Assembly: GCA_964647485.1 (NCBI GenBank)
Contig: CAZYHV010000018.1
Coordinates: forward strand, 17,634-81,633
Length of the DNA: 64,000 bases
Direction: 5' to 3'
From: FW021-bin31 sp964647485
GTDB lineage: Bacteria > Bacteroidota > Bacteroidia > Chitinophagales > Chitinophagaceae
Made by a program: the position numbers and the translations under genes
In this document: piece after piece, positions 53,507-62,993 of the stretch
Numbering within the stretch: the first letter of the stretch is position 1
Layout: each line of letters begins with the position of its first letter
The notes under the pieces: generated by a model
Told to the model about the DNA's origin: nothing
Seen by the model: only the letters and a program-made list of their open reading frames with translations
Database searches by the model: none

Positions 53507-55543
53507 TTAATTCCAAATCAATTCCATCGTTAATTTTGTTTTTTTATTTCCATTAATTTCATTCCAACCACTGCTAATGGTTTGTTGATGAAAGTACCAG
53601 GTACGTGCTATCCTTGTCCATAAACTTAGATGTCGTCCGATATCCCACCTCACATTTATATATGATCTCAGCCCTTCTCCAAAAAAAGAAGGTACATAAA
53701 AAGCATAACGAACATTATTTTCGAAAGTATATATTCTGGAATCATATCCATCTGTGTGAAAGTATCCTATTCTAAAATTCCCATTAAGCTGTTTATTGCT
53801 CTTCCATCGTACATTTTGATATACCATAAATCCCTCTTCCGAATTCCGGCTTCCTTTCTTATAATAGGAGCCGTCTATCTCGTCTCTTATTCTTATATAA
53901 TCAGAGTGTTTCCATTCCATAAAAAAGCGCATACTCTGTTTCCAAGTATCCACAACCTTTGCCATAGGAAAATCGCCTAATACATTAAGCGGTTTTTTCT
54001 TATATCTGTAGCGAATATAACTTCTGAATTTTTTTGAAGGTTGATAATTGACTTGTAAAAGATATTCTCTGCCATGAGAAGGTTGATCTACTCTATATCG
54101 CAGCCATTTAGATTTAAAAAAATCACAATATCCATCTATTTGCCAATGCATGGAAGGGCGAGTCGTAAAACCTAAATAAAAGCCGCTTTCATTTTGAGGA
54201 TGACTGCTCTCCCCAAAAGACTTGGCATATAAGGCGGTATATTGCGGAGAATAATTTCGGTATAAAAGTGAAAGGTCAATGTATTGTTCTACGCTCATCA
54301 GCAGCCCATTTATTGTTGAGAAAGCACCTTCCTTGTTCATCGCAGTTTCTCCAAAAAAATATAATCGATCCCAATAAAAAGCATAATCTGTACTGACATT
54401 TAACATTTGATACCCCTTCGGATAGTAGCGTTGATAAGGTTGGGTAGAGGTTCCCATCGAATCAGAAAAATGATGATAGACTACATTCATCCCGACATGT
54501 CCTGAGGTGAAATCATATTGAATATTCCCACCGGTACTAAAAACGTTTACAGCTTTCTTATTTTTAAGTTCTGATATGGATCTATGATATCCACTTTTTT
54601 GTAAACTTCTGAAATACTGATGCACGGAGTCTTCTGACCGGAGAAAAGCATCTTCAGGCTTCTTGGAAATAAAAAGCATAGAAGACCATTTATTCTCTCC
54701 TATTCTAATCGCCGTACCTCTATAAAAGCCATTTTCCATTGCCGAAGTATGAGGTCGAATAATCCGCCGGGAGCGATCAATGTTCATTACCATGCCGGTT
54801 TTTCCAAAGCTAAAACCCTGCTGATTGATGAGTCCCTGCCCCATATTTATCCTATAATCTCCAACCGCCAATCCTTTAATTAACCCTCTATCTTTCAAAT
54901 AAAGATGAAAAGAATAAAAGTCAAAACCTTTTTGTCCATGTCCGGAGAAAGGCTCCCCGGCATCTTTTTCAGCCGTCCATCCCAGATTTAAATGTTGTGT
55001 AAATTTGTATTGCATCCGCAAATAAATAGCACTTGGCGACCCCAGGAAATGAGTATTCCCTAAAGAATCTATCGGTTTGTATCCTTTCTGCTTTTCCAAT
55101 ATGCTTTTATAACGTAGCAAAACATGAGCTTCTGCTGCTTTAAATAAACCTTTCAATCTATAATGATTTGCCGACACCCCTCCAATATTCACATAGGGAA
55201 GAAGCTTTTTAACCGTACCTAAATCCCAGTGAGGAATTGTTTGTAATTCATAAATACTTTTAAAAGGTCCTAATAACTTTCGATATTTCAGAAAAGCATG
55301 GATTTGTAACTTATTCAGAAAGAAAAATAAACTTAATTCTTCCTTACTCGCTTGATTCAAATTTAAGGGGTGTCGAAGAAATCCCTGCAAAGCCATTATT
55401 GGGGCATCATCTTCCACCTCCATATCTGTCTCAGAAGCATATTGTTCCAGTGCTTCTTCCCATTCCCCTTCTCTTACCTGCCCCATAACAGGCAAGGTCA
55501 AAGAAAAATATAAAGCGAAAAAAAAGTATACCTTTTCATTCAT
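53507..55543 (-). CDS. Exported outer-membrane barrel with N-terminal helix-hairpin-helix region
   Basis: This 678-residue protein has a signal peptide (to VMGQ). Residues about 50-120 contain helix-hairpin-helix elements as in ComEA (LNLNQASKEELSLFFFLNKL and a second repeat with SIYELQTIPHWDLGTVKKL). The rest, from about 130, alternates strands and turns as an outer-membrane beta-barrel (FTQHLNLGWTAEKDAG, YRINMGQGLINQQGFSF). The family is frequent in Bacteroidota and uncharacterised. The gene overlaps the preceding gene by 8 bp, so the two are likely translated together. The helix-hairpin-helix fold often binds DNA, which in a surface barrel is unusual. Confidence 0.78.
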   Translation of the reverse strand: MNEKVYFFFALYFSLTLPVMGQVREGEWEEALEQYASETDMEVEDDAPIMALQGFLRHPLNLNQASKEELSLFFFLNKLQIHAFLKYRKLLGPFKSIYELQTIPHWDLGTVKKLLPYVNIGGVSANHYRLKGLFKAAEAHVLLRYKSILEKQKGYKPIDSLGNTHFLGSPSAIYLRMQYKFTQHLNLGWTAEKDAGEPFSGHGQKGFDFYSFHLYLKDRGLIKGLAVGDYRINMGQGLINQQGFSFGKTGMVMNIDRSRRIIRPHTSAMENGFYRGTAIRIGENKWSSMLFISKKPEDAFLRSEDSVHQYFRSLQKSGYHRSISELKNKKAVNVFSTGGNIQYDFTSGHVGMNVVYHHFSDSMGTSTQPYQRYYPKGYQMLNVSTDYAFYWDRLYFFGETAMNKEGAFSTINGLLMSVEQYIDLSLLYRNYSPQYTALYAKSFGESSHPQNESGFYLGFTTRPSMHWQIDGYCDFFKSKWLRYRVDQPSHGREYLLQVNYQPSKKFRSYIRYRYKKKPLNVLGDFPMAKVVDTWKQSMRFFMEWKHSDYIRIRDEIDGSYYKKGSRNSEEGFMVYQNVRWKSNKQLNGNFRIGYFHTDGYDSRIYTFENNVRYAFYVPSFFGEGLRSYINVRWDIGRHLSLWTRIARTWYFHQQTISSGWNEINGNKKTKLTMELIWN

Positions 55544-56357
55544 AGCCGGGATGATTTGTATAGATTATACCTGCTCCGGGACTAAGACCTAGCTGCTCAT
55601 GATAATCTGCAGTAATTAAAATTTTAATCTGCTTTAGATATAAACAGACTCCTGCGTAAACCGGATAAACACCGGTACTCACGCCTGCACTTACTGATAA
55701 TTCATCTACCAACTTATATCGAAATCCCAACAACAAACTCTTCTCTTTTCCGGAAAAACGCCCTTCCGTTGTAATAAGAAAATTTTTTGTTGCCTGAAAA
55801 CCTACTCCTAGTTGAAATATAGCAGGAATTGGATCATCTCCCAATTTCCCATAGTGTGCTTTCTGTGGATTAAAGACTTGCATCCCTAAATGCCATTTTT
55901 CTTCCACATGGCATAAGACTGACAAAGAAAAGGTGAGGGCGGCTGCTTCTCCATAAGTAGGGATCTGCATCCTAAAATAATTTACCTCTGCACCGACATC
56001 CATCCACTCAAAAAGCTGACGAGCATATCCTAAACTCCATTCTTGTCTTTTAAAAAGTTGCACCCCTTCAGTTTCAGCCTGTAAGTTAAAAACGCCCTCT
56101 CTTACGGGCAAAGCCAAGGATAAGGAAATAGAACGTAGTTCCTTCATTGAGAATCTCTGTTGTATCAATATTCCGGCGCTAAAGCTTTTTATTCCTACTA
56201 AAGAAGCCTGATTATGCCCACTACTGAAAACATCAATAAAATCTCGGCTATAGGCACCCTGTCCCAGAATTTTTTGATTAAGGACAGACTGCCCTCTACA
56301 CTCTGCTCTCAACAACAGAGAGAGTACTGCCCATACTATGATCCATAGATATCGCAA
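55536..56357 (-). CDS. Exported beta-rich protein, probable outer membrane protein
   Basis: This 273-residue protein has a signal peptide (to ECRGQ) and strand-turn repeats typical of a small outer-membrane barrel (FSAGILIQQRFSM, LSVSAGVSTGVYPVYAGVCLYL). No named family is recognised. It overlaps the helix-hairpin-helix barrel gene by 8 bp and probably forms a pair with it, for example as partner of the same envelope complex. Function unknown. Confidence 0.65.
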   Translation of the reverse strand: MRYLWIIVWAVLSLLLRAECRGQSVLNQKILGQGAYSRDFIDVFSSGHNQASLVGIKSFSAGILIQQRFSMKELRSISLSLALPVREGVFNLQAETEGVQLFKRQEWSLGYARQLFEWMDVGAEVNYFRMQIPTYGEAAALTFSLSVLCHVEEKWHLGMQVFNPQKAHYGKLGDDPIPAIFQLGVGFQATKNFLITTEGRFSGKEKSLLLGFRYKLVDELSVSAGVSTGVYPVYAGVCLYLKQIKILITADYHEQLGLSPGAGIIYTNHPGYE

Positions 56358-56382
56358 ACCGGTTTATATATTGCATGCCGGA

Positions 56383-57018
56383 CTAGAAAAGTCCGTTAAT
56401 CTCAGATTCTACTTTAGATATCACTTTCCCCAAATCTTCTTGATTATGCTCGAATTGATTTTCATTAATATCAACAATCACAACTGCCCCCTCTTGATAG
56501 TTATCGATCCATCGATTATAATAATGATTCAACCTTTTTAAATAATCCAATCGTATATTCTCTTCATATTCTCTTCCTCTTTTGTCAATATGATCCACCA
56601 ATGTAGGGATAGATCCCTTCAGATAAATCAACAAATCCGGTGGTTGTAACATAGATTTCAAACTCTGAAAAAAAGTGTAATAATTTTCAAAGTCTCTTTT
56701 ATCCATCAGTCCCATATCATGCAGATTGGGTGCAAATATTTCAGCATCTTCATAAATCGTCCGATCCTGTACAATGGTCAAATCCCCATTCTGAATATCT
56801 AATAACTGTCTCAGGCGATGATGTAGAAAAAAGATCTGAATATTAAAAGACCAACGTGGCATATTTTCATAAAAATCGTACAAATAAGGATTATTCTCTG
56901 TATCTTCATATTGTGGAATCCACCCAAAATGCTTACACAATAAACCTGTTAACGTTGTTTTTCCTGCGCCTATATTTCCTGCTACAGCGATATGCTTTAA
57001 TTTCTGAGGATGAGCCAT
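56383..57018 (-). CDS. Deoxynucleoside kinase
   Basis: This 211-residue cytoplasmic kinase phosphorylates deoxynucleosides for nucleotide salvage. It has the P-loop GNIGAGKTT (14-22), the substrate motif YEDTENNPYLYDFY, QDRTIYEDAEIF with the DR(S/T) signature, and a lid Arg-rich segment KRGREYEENI. Which deoxynucleosides it prefers cannot be judged from sequence. It lies 25 bp upstream of the outer-membrane pair, on the same strand. Confidence 0.92.
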   Translation of the reverse strand: MAHPQKLKHIAVAGNIGAGKTTLTGLLCKHFGWIPQYEDTENNPYLYDFYENMPRWSFNIQIFFLHHRLRQLLDIQNGDLTIVQDRTIYEDAEIFAPNLHDMGLMDKRDFENYYTFFQSLKSMLQPPDLLIYLKGSIPTLVDHIDKRGREYEENIRLDYLKRLNHYYNRWIDNYQEGAVVIVDINENQFEHNQEDLGKVISKVESEINGLF

Positions 57019-57237
57019 TCTTTTTCAAATATTTCTACAAGTGGTCGTTCGACTAAGTTAATATTTTTAGTCCTAAAAACGAATAAAATAAAAAAGTATT
57101 TTCTAAAAACTTCTCTTCTTCTTAAATGCTAACTCCTTTCGCAATGATTTCTCCATAAAACGGAAAAATATCACTCCATTTGGGAAAACCTGTACTTTAA
57201 ATCGAAGCACCTTCCTTTTTATTTTTTTTATTTGCAA

Positions 57238-57822
57238 ATGGAAGAACTCTCACTTATGAAAAAGAACAGAATTTTTACACGATCGCACAGACTGTTACAT
57301 TGGGCAATGGCCACAGTAATGCTTGTATTATTATTTACAGGATTCCTCCATGAGTTCTGGATGTCAAAACATGGAATGGCGGATATGATTAGGGACAGCA
57401 TAGGCCATCAACAACTATCGGACAAACATGCCGTCAATATCGCTACCACAATTCGTTCATCTATGTGGAACTGGCATATATATATGGCATATACTATTGT
57501 TATACTCTTTTCTCTCAGAATTATTTATATGCTCATCAAAGGGATTCGATTCCCTAATCCTTTTAAAAAGGAATTATATTTAAAAGACAGAATTGAAGGA
57601 CTATCTTATTTTTTATTCTACCTCTTAATTCTAATCAATATCATTACCGGATTTTATCATCTATGGGGAACAAACAGTAGCTTAAGACACAATCTTGGAA
57701 CCATTCATAAATTGGCAATATATTGGTTCCCAGCCTTTCTTATTATTCATTTCGTCGGTATTGTTATTGGGGAGATACAGCATAAAAAAGGAATTACTTC
57801 TAAAATTATCGGCGGAGATTAA
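57238..57822 (+). CDS. Cytochrome b/b6 (b561-like, Ni-Fe hydrogenase b-type) membrane protein
   Basis: This protein has about 194 residues from ATG 57238; ATG 57256 (MKKNRIFTRSH) is an alternative and more likely start if the TATTTG element at 57229-57234 is its promoter box. It has four membrane helices with histidines placed for two hemes (HRLLHWAMA, WNWHIYMAY, FYHLWG, HKLAIYWFP...IIHFVG). Such proteins pass electrons between quinones and periplasmic partners. No partner dehydrogenase is nearby. Confidence 0.82.
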   Translation: MEELSLMKKNRIFTRSHRLLHWAMATVMLVLLFTGFLHEFWMSKHGMADMIRDSIGHQQLSDKHAVNIATTIRSSMWNWHIYMAYTIVILFSLRIIYMLIKGIRFPNPFKKELYLKDRIEGLSYFLFYLLILINIITGFYHLWGTNSSLRHNLGTIHKLAIYWFPAFLIIHFVGIVIGEIQHKKGITSKIIGGD

Positions 57823-57866
57823 TCACTTATCCGGGAAACATCTTCTCCTTTTTCATTCCTAACCAG

Positions 57867-57874
57867 TACCTTTG
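57867..57874 (+). promoter_or_regulatory. -7 promoter box of nadE
   Basis: TACCTTTG matches the Bacteroidota -7 consensus TAnnTTTG, 25 bp before the nadE start codon, with a T-rich stretch upstream (57848-57853) as a possible -33 element. Confidence 0.6.
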
Positions 57875-57898
57875 TTAGCTATAAAGTTCAAAATATAG

Positions 57899-59644
57899 AT
57901 GAGGATATTTCTAGCACAACAGAATTATAAGATTGGGGATTTACAGGGAAATTTCAAAAAAATCACTGAAGGAATCGAAAAAGCGAGAAAAGCAGATGCC
58001 GACTTAGTCCTTTTCTCTGAATTAAGTCTCTGTGGATATCCGATAAGAGACTTCTTAGAATATGAAGAATTTATTGACCAGTGTGAGCTGACCATTGATG
58101 CTCTCAAAACCCATACTCAGGATATAGGGATCATCGTCGGGGCACCCGGCAGAAACGTCATGCCCAATGGAAAAGATTTGCATAATGGCGCCTATTTCAT
58201 CTATAACGGACATACCCATCACATCAGTCACAAAACTTGTCTTCCAACCTATGACATTTTTGATGAATATCGATATTTTGAACCGGCATTTGACTGGAAC
58301 GTCTTTGAATTTAAAGGAGTAAAAATTGCTCTGACGATTTGTGAAGATATCTGGAGCCTCGATGATGGCAACCTTTACCGTATCTCTCCCATGGATGAAC
58401 TGATGAAACAGCATCCTGATCTTATGATTAATCTTTCCGCCTCTCCCTTTGATTATGACCAAAGAGAAAAACGATTAGATATTATAAAGACCAATGTCGA
58501 AAAGTATAAACTCCCCTTGTTTTATTGCAACACAGTTGGGACACAGACAGAAATAGGCTTTGATGGCGGATCTATGGTAATGGATACCGATGGGAATATT
58601 CGAATGGAATTGCCTTATTTTAAAGAAGCTATCGAAGGCATAGATCTAAAGACGCTGGATACAAAGAAAGAGCATCCGGATCATATCCATCGATTAGTGG
58701 ATCAACAGAATAAAGAAAACCCTTTGCATCCGGCTACGGGGAATCTCCCCAAATTTACCGGCGAACAATTAGCCCAACTCCCCTATAATCCCGAACGTCA
58801 TATCAATAGAATATATCATGCACTTATAATGGGTATCCGGGACTATTTCGCTAAATTAAATTTTTCAGAAGCTGTCCTTGGATCCTCCGGAGGAATCGAT
58901 AGCGCTGTAGCGATTGCACTAACTTGTGAGGCTTTAGGAGCCAAAAACGTCAGAGCAATCTCTCTTCCTTCTTCCTTTTCTAGCAATCATTCTATAGATG
59001 ATGCCCGGCAACTCTCAAAAAACCTGGGGAATCCCTATGACATCCTCCCTATTGGAGATGTTTATGATACTTTTTTAGAAACACTAAAACCTCAGTTTAA
59101 GGATTTACCCTTTAATGTGGCAGAAGAAAATATACAAGCTCGTAGCAGAGGCAACCTACTGATGGCCTTAGCCAATAAATTCGGATATATCCTCTTAAAC
59201 ACCTCCAATAAAAGTGAATTATCTGTCGGATATGGCACCCTATATGGAGATCTCGCCGGAGGATTAAGCATATTGGGCGATGTTTACAAAACGCAGGTAT
59301 TTGCTCTCGCACGATATATTAATAGAGACAAAGAAATTATCCCTGAAAACATTCTTTCCAAACCTCCCTCGGCTGAACTACGTCCGGATCAAAAAGACAG
59401 TGACAGCCTACCCGATTATCACATTTTAGATGCCATTTTATATGAACATATAGAACATGGAAAGGGGGAAAAAGCTATTCTTTCTTCAGGGCAATTCGAC
59501 CGGGAAACAGTACAACGGGTACTTCAGCTTTTTTATCGTGGGGAATATAAACGACATCAATTTTGTCCTATTCTACGCATTTCTGCAAAAGCATTCGGAA
59601 GCGGAAGACGAGCACCCATTGTAAGAGAATATCCGGGTCGATAA
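57899..59644 (+). CDS. nadE: Glutamine-dependent NAD+ synthetase
   Basis: This 581-residue two-domain enzyme forms NAD from deamido-NAD, ATP and glutamine. The N-terminal nitrilase-type glutaminase (about 1-275) has its Glu-Lys-Cys triad: E41 in SELSLCGYP, K112 in HKTCLPTYD and C148 in ALTICEDIW. The synthetase domain (about 295-581) has the P-loop GSSGGIDSAVAIAL and TSNKSELSVGYGTLYGD. Length is slightly above the common 540-560. The gene stands alone and converges with the quinone oxidoreductase gene. Confidence 0.96.
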   Translation: MRIFLAQQNYKIGDLQGNFKKITEGIEKARKADADLVLFSELSLCGYPIRDFLEYEEFIDQCELTIDALKTHTQDIGIIVGAPGRNVMPNGKDLHNGAYFIYNGHTHHISHKTCLPTYDIFDEYRYFEPAFDWNVFEFKGVKIALTICEDIWSLDDGNLYRISPMDELMKQHPDLMINLSASPFDYDQREKRLDIIKTNVEKYKLPLFYCNTVGTQTEIGFDGGSMVMDTDGNIRMELPYFKEAIEGIDLKTLDTKKEHPDHIHRLVDQQNKENPLHPATGNLPKFTGEQLAQLPYNPERHINRIYHALIMGIRDYFAKLNFSEAVLGSSGGIDSAVAIALTCEALGAKNVRAISLPSSFSSNHSIDDARQLSKNLGNPYDILPIGDVYDTFLETLKPQFKDLPFNVAEENIQARSRGNLLMALANKFGYILLNTSNKSELSVGYGTLYGDLAGGLSILGDVYKTQVFALARYINRDKEIIPENILSKPPSAELRPDQKDSDSLPDYHILDAILYEHIEHGKGEKAILSSGQFDRETVQRVLQLFYRGEYKRHQFCPILRISAKAFGSGRRAPIVREYPGR

Positions 59645-59691
59645 GCCGGATAGCCTGTTGCTGAGTGCTATTTTCCCGATCAATTGTCCAT

Positions 59692-60657
59692 TTATATTTC
59701 CACAACAATACGCGATCCCTTCGTTCTTTTATTCCAAACGGTAGCAATGTCTTCCAACCTTTCTTTTTGCAGATCAAGCTGCAGCCTGCCATCAACAGAT
59801 AGTTGAAAAAGCTCCGGTAAAACCTCCTTGTAAAAGGAGCTAAATTGTTCCGGAGTATAACTTCCCAGACCGGAACCTACAATTTCTGTTTTTCCACTTC
59901 TTAAGTTATTAGAACTCAATTTAATTTCATCTCCAGCCAAAGCCCCGACCGTAACAATTTTAGTAGAGCAGCTCGGCGCCTTCCCTCCCTGCCTGAACAA
60001 ACCATCAATGACCAATTCTGTAACCTTGCCCCACAGATAATCTATTACAATTTGGATGGGAGTTTCCCGATCCAGCTGCTTTAGCGTTTCTATAAAAGGA
60101 GCATCCGGTTGTTCGGTAGAAATCAATTCGTCGGCACCCAGAGATTTTAAATGAGCTTCCCTTCCTTTTATTCTTCCGGTCACTATAACTTTTGAAGCTC
60201 CATAGTATTTAGCCAGCTGAATGGCTAACTTCCCGGTCACTCCCGTCCCCCCATTGATTAAAATGTTATCCCCTTCCTTCAATGCGCCTTTTATCTTTAA
60301 AGGAAGATAGCTACCCATGGCAGCATTGGGTAAAGCCGCTGCAGTGTCCCAATCTATCCCCTCCGGCAATTCCACATAATCACTTTTCGACACTACCGCC
60401 TCTTCAGCTAAAGTACCACTCTTTCCCTTACTATATATTTTTGTGCCATCTTCTAAAACACCAACCCCATCCATTCCTACTACTACAGGTACTTGTTTAT
60501 AGCTCGCATAGTGTTTCCCACTTGCTAATAGTTTATCAAGATTTTTTAGCGCTACTGCTTTTACCAGCATTAGCGCTTCCCCCTCTGATACTTTTGGACT
60601 TCCAAATGAGTCATAGTCTGGTACACTCCCCAGTTGTTTTAATACTGCAGCTTTCAT
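59692..60657 (-). CDS. Quinone oxidoreductase-like MDR family protein
   Basis: This 321-residue protein belongs to the zinc-independent medium-chain dehydrogenase/reductase family. It shows the Rossmann motif NGGTGVTGKLAIQLAKYYGA (about 134-153) and the domain order of NADPH:quinone oxidoreductases. No zinc-binding Cys/His set is seen. The start has a GAGG-type ribosome site. It lies 101 bp after the dioxygenase gene. Its role is probably reduction of quinones or enones in the cytoplasm. Confidence 0.87.
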   Translation of the reverse strand: MKAAVLKQLGSVPDYDSFGSPKVSEGEALMLVKAVALKNLDKLLASGKHYASYKQVPVVVGMDGVGVLEDGTKIYSKGKSGTLAEEAVVSKSDYVELPEGIDWDTAAALPNAAMGSYLPLKIKGALKEGDNILINGGTGVTGKLAIQLAKYYGASKVIVTGRIKGREAHLKSLGADELISTEQPDAPFIETLKQLDRETPIQIVIDYLWGKVTELVIDGLFRQGGKAPSCSTKIVTVGALAGDEIKLSSNNLRSGKTEIVGSGLGSYTPEQFSSFYKEVLPELFQLSVDGRLQLDLQKERLEDIATVWNKRTKGSRIVVEI

Positions 60658-60758
60658 AAATGTTATCCTCTTTTTATTAAAAATTCAATATCTATTCGTT
60701 AAACTTTTGCTCTGCCATTCAAATTGCATAGGTAACATCAACCGTTCTCCTAACTGAT

Positions 60759-61610
60759 CTAGGTTTCGTCTATAGTATATCCGGGAGTTGCTGTGGACAC
60801 TTCCATCCCGATACCCGAAAAGGTCTCAAAATAGACCGATTGAAAGTATTTTTTATCAATGATAAAAGAAGGGGAAAGCCCCAGATTATTTAACTGTTCT
60901 CTTAGCTGAAAAAGCGTATCAACATTCGATGTTGTAAAGGCTAACCGATGGACGGTTCCATATCCTTTAAATCCTCTCGGAGCATCCGGCACGCTTACCA
61001 CATCTACATATTTCCCAGGCATATCTGCTGCAGCAAAACGTTTACGAGTCCCTTTCTCTTCAATAAGATGAAGTGAAAACTGTTGGATGAATAAACCTGC
61101 CAAACGGGCATAATTCCGTTCCCAAATTTCTACGTTATAAAATCCACGAATAGCCTTTTCTTTTGGAATATCTTCATGGGCATAGCCTTCCCGCTGATCT
61201 TTATCATTAAAAACAAGTTCTATTCCTAATCCATCCCGGTCTTCAAAATAAATATAGACCTCTTCTCCAAACCGCTGTTGCGGATGCTTATAGGATATCC
61301 CTAACTTATCAAATCTTTCCTTCCAAAAGTCCAATGCCTTCATAGGTACAGAATAGGTCGTTGTATTAACCATTCCGGTACCATGACGACCTTGTTTCAA
61401 GTCATGATGAGGAAAAATAGAAAGATTATTTTCCGGACTTCCTACTTTATTGCCAAAAACAAGTTGATAGACTTCGGGTTCATCAAATTTTACCGTTCTT
61501 TTTATTAACCGCAATCCTAAAACCGAAGTATAAAAATCTATACTTTTCTGAATATTTGTACCAATAGCCGATACGTGATGAATGCCCGATATTTTTTGAA
61601 CACTTCCCAT
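60759..61610 (-). CDS. Ring-cleaving dioxygenase-like VOC family protein (MhqO-like)
   Basis: This 283-residue protein has two glyoxalase/VOC domains (about 8-130 and 145-280). Metal-site residues are visible in GIHHVSAIG (His11 or His12), TVHRLAFTT (His) and MEVSTATPG (Glu). The full arrangement resembles MhqA/MhqO-type hydroquinone dioxygenases. It probably opens aromatic rings of hydroquinones using ferrous iron. It has an AGGAG ribosome site before ATG 61610 and sits 9 bp after the pirin gene. Confidence 0.85.
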   Translation of the reverse strand: MGSVQKISGIHHVSAIGTNIQKSIDFYTSVLGLRLIKRTVKFDEPEVYQLVFGNKVGSPENNLSIFPHHDLKQGRHGTGMVNTTTYSVPMKALDFWKERFDKLGISYKHPQQRFGEEVYIYFEDRDGLGIELVFNDKDQREGYAHEDIPKEKAIRGFYNVEIWERNYARLAGLFIQQFSLHLIEEKGTRKRFAAADMPGKYVDVVSVPDAPRGFKGYGTVHRLAFTTSNVDTLFQLREQLNNLGLSPSFIIDKKYFQSVYFETFSGIGMEVSTATPGYTIDET

Positions 61611-61619
61611 CTTTTACTC

Positions 61620-62495
61620 CTATTCTAAAACACCAAATTTCCCATTATTAAAATCTTCAAATGCCTGAACTAATTCTTCCTGAGTATTTAGCACAAAAGG
61701 ACCATGTGCAGCAATAGGTTCCTTTAGAGGGGCTCCACTCATCACTAAAACAACTGCATTTTCTGTTGCTTCAATAGAAAAGAGATCTCCCTCATTACCA
61801 AACAACAAAAAATGATCTGTAGGTACATTGCGATCCTCATTGACTAAAATATTTCCTTCTATGACCAACAAAGCTGTGGTATAATCTCTTGGGAAGGAAA
61901 AATCTGCTTTTCCTCCTTTATTAAGCTTGGCATTCATTAAATGCACCGGTGAAAAAGTAGAAGCCGGACCTGTTACCTCTTTATATTTCCCTGCAATTAC
62001 TTCTATCGTACCGGCATTATCTTCCAATGGATATTTCTTGATGTTATCTTTTGTGATAGCTTGATACTTCGGTGCTACCTTTTTATCTTTCGCTGGCAAA
62101 TTCACCCAAAGTTGTACCATCTGAAAAGATCCCCCGTGCTTACTAAAGTTTTCTTCATGAAATTCTTTGTGTAAAACTCCATTTCCTGCCGTCATCCACT
62201 GCACATCACCTTCCTTTATTACGCCGCCGCCACCACTACTATCTTTATGGGCAACACTACCTTTGTAAGCAATGGTTACCGTCTCAAATCCCTTATGTGG
62301 ATGTACACCTACTCCTCTTGGACGATCAGTTGGCGGGAAATAAAATGCCGAATTATAGTCCATCACTAAAAAAGGGTCCATTCTTTGGAAATTCAATCGC
62401 GGAACGCCGGGAATAAATCCATGCACTCTAAACCCATCTCCTACAAAATGTGGAGAAGGTGGAGCAATAACAGCTTCTATATTTTTTATATCCAT
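61620..62495 (-). CDS. Pirin family protein
   Basis: This 291-residue protein has the two cupin domains of pirin. Iron-site residues are H57 and the HxH around GVHPHKGFETV, with a further His in HKEFHEEN and Glu after it. Bacterial pirins such as YhhW are quercetinases or redox sensors. It starts at ATG 62495 with a strong AAGGAGGT ribosome site at 62501-62508, unusual in this phylum, and a TATATTTG promoter box at 62520-62527. It heads the pirin-dioxygenase-oxidoreductase cluster. Confidence 0.92.
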   Translation of the reverse strand: MDIKNIEAVIAPPSPHFVGDGFRVHGFIPGVPRLNFQRMDPFLVMDYNSAFYFPPTDRPRGVGVHPHKGFETVTIAYKGSVAHKDSSGGGGVIKEGDVQWMTAGNGVLHKEFHEENFSKHGGSFQMVQLWVNLPAKDKKVAPKYQAITKDNIKKYPLEDNAGTIEVIAGKYKEVTGPASTFSPVHLMNAKLNKGGKADFSFPRDYTTALLVIEGNILVNEDRNVPTDHFLLFGNEGDLFSIEATENAVVLVMSGAPLKEPIAAHGPFVLNTQEELVQAFEDFNNGKFGVLE

Positions 62496-62500
62496 CTCAT

Positions 62501-62508
62501 ACCTCCTT
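62501..62508 (-). promoter_or_regulatory. Strong Shine-Dalgarno sequence of the pirin gene
   Basis: On the minus strand AAGGAGGT stands 5 bp before the ATG at 62495. Most other starts in the window lack such a match, so this gene is probably translated at a high rate when transcribed. Confidence 0.8.
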
Positions 62509-62519
62509 GTTTATATTTA

Positions 62520-62527
62520 CAAATATA
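62520..62527 (-). promoter_or_regulatory. -7 promoter box of the pirin operon
   Basis: CAAATATA on the plus strand reads TATATTTG on the minus strand, matching TAnnTTTG, 25 bp upstream of the pirin start. Confidence 0.55.
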
Positions 62528-62572
62528 GAACAAGAAGAGTACAATGAAATTAACCTAAGTGAAGAAGCTTGG

Positions 62573-62974
62573 TCAGTCCGGATGCGCTGTAGCTAAGACG
62601 ACTCTAACCCCTAACTCTTGAGCGATTTGCATGACATCTACCAGCGATTCAATAGGAACCGACTTATCAGAATTAACAACGATGGTAGCGCCTTGTTCTT
62701 CTGTACTCAATTTTGGAATAAGGGCATCTTTGAGCTGATCTTTCGAAACCTGAGTTGTTCCTACATAAAATTGATTCTCTTTATCAATAGATACAACTAC
62801 CGTCTGTTTCGCTTTCGTGTTGCTTTGTGCCTTGGGCAACATCACTTTAATCACATTAGGATTAGCTAATGTCGCCACAATAAGAAAGAACATCACTAAA
62901 ATGAAAAGGATGTCATTCAATGCACCACTCTCCACATGTGCTTCAGACTTAAACTTATTTCTTCTTAAATCCAT
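62573..62974 (-). CDS. exbD: Biopolymer transport protein ExbD
   Basis: This 133-residue protein has one membrane helix (about 23-43, DILFILVMFFLIVATLANPN) and a periplasmic domain with the ExbD/TolR fold ending in ELGVRVVLATAHPD. An Asp at the helix start (D23 in LNDILF) is in the position of the family's proton-relay Asp. With the ExbB-type protein it forms the proton channel that energises TonB. It lies 19 bp downstream of the ExbB gene. It could energise the SusC proteins of this window, or a Tol system. Confidence 0.92.
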   Translation of the reverse strand: MDLRRNKFKSEAHVESGALNDILFILVMFFLIVATLANPNVIKVMLPKAQSNTKAKQTVVVSIDKENQFYVGTTQVSKDQLKDALIPKLSTEEQGATIVVNSDKSVPIESLVDVMQIAQELGVRVVLATAHPD

Positions 62975-62993
62975 GATGCCACTTAATCTTTAT

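Noticed and set aside
60282..60659. A 125-codon plus-strand frame opposite the quinone oxidoreductase
   Set aside because: Low-complexity leucine/proline/histidine-rich translation, antisense to a conserved Rossmann domain.
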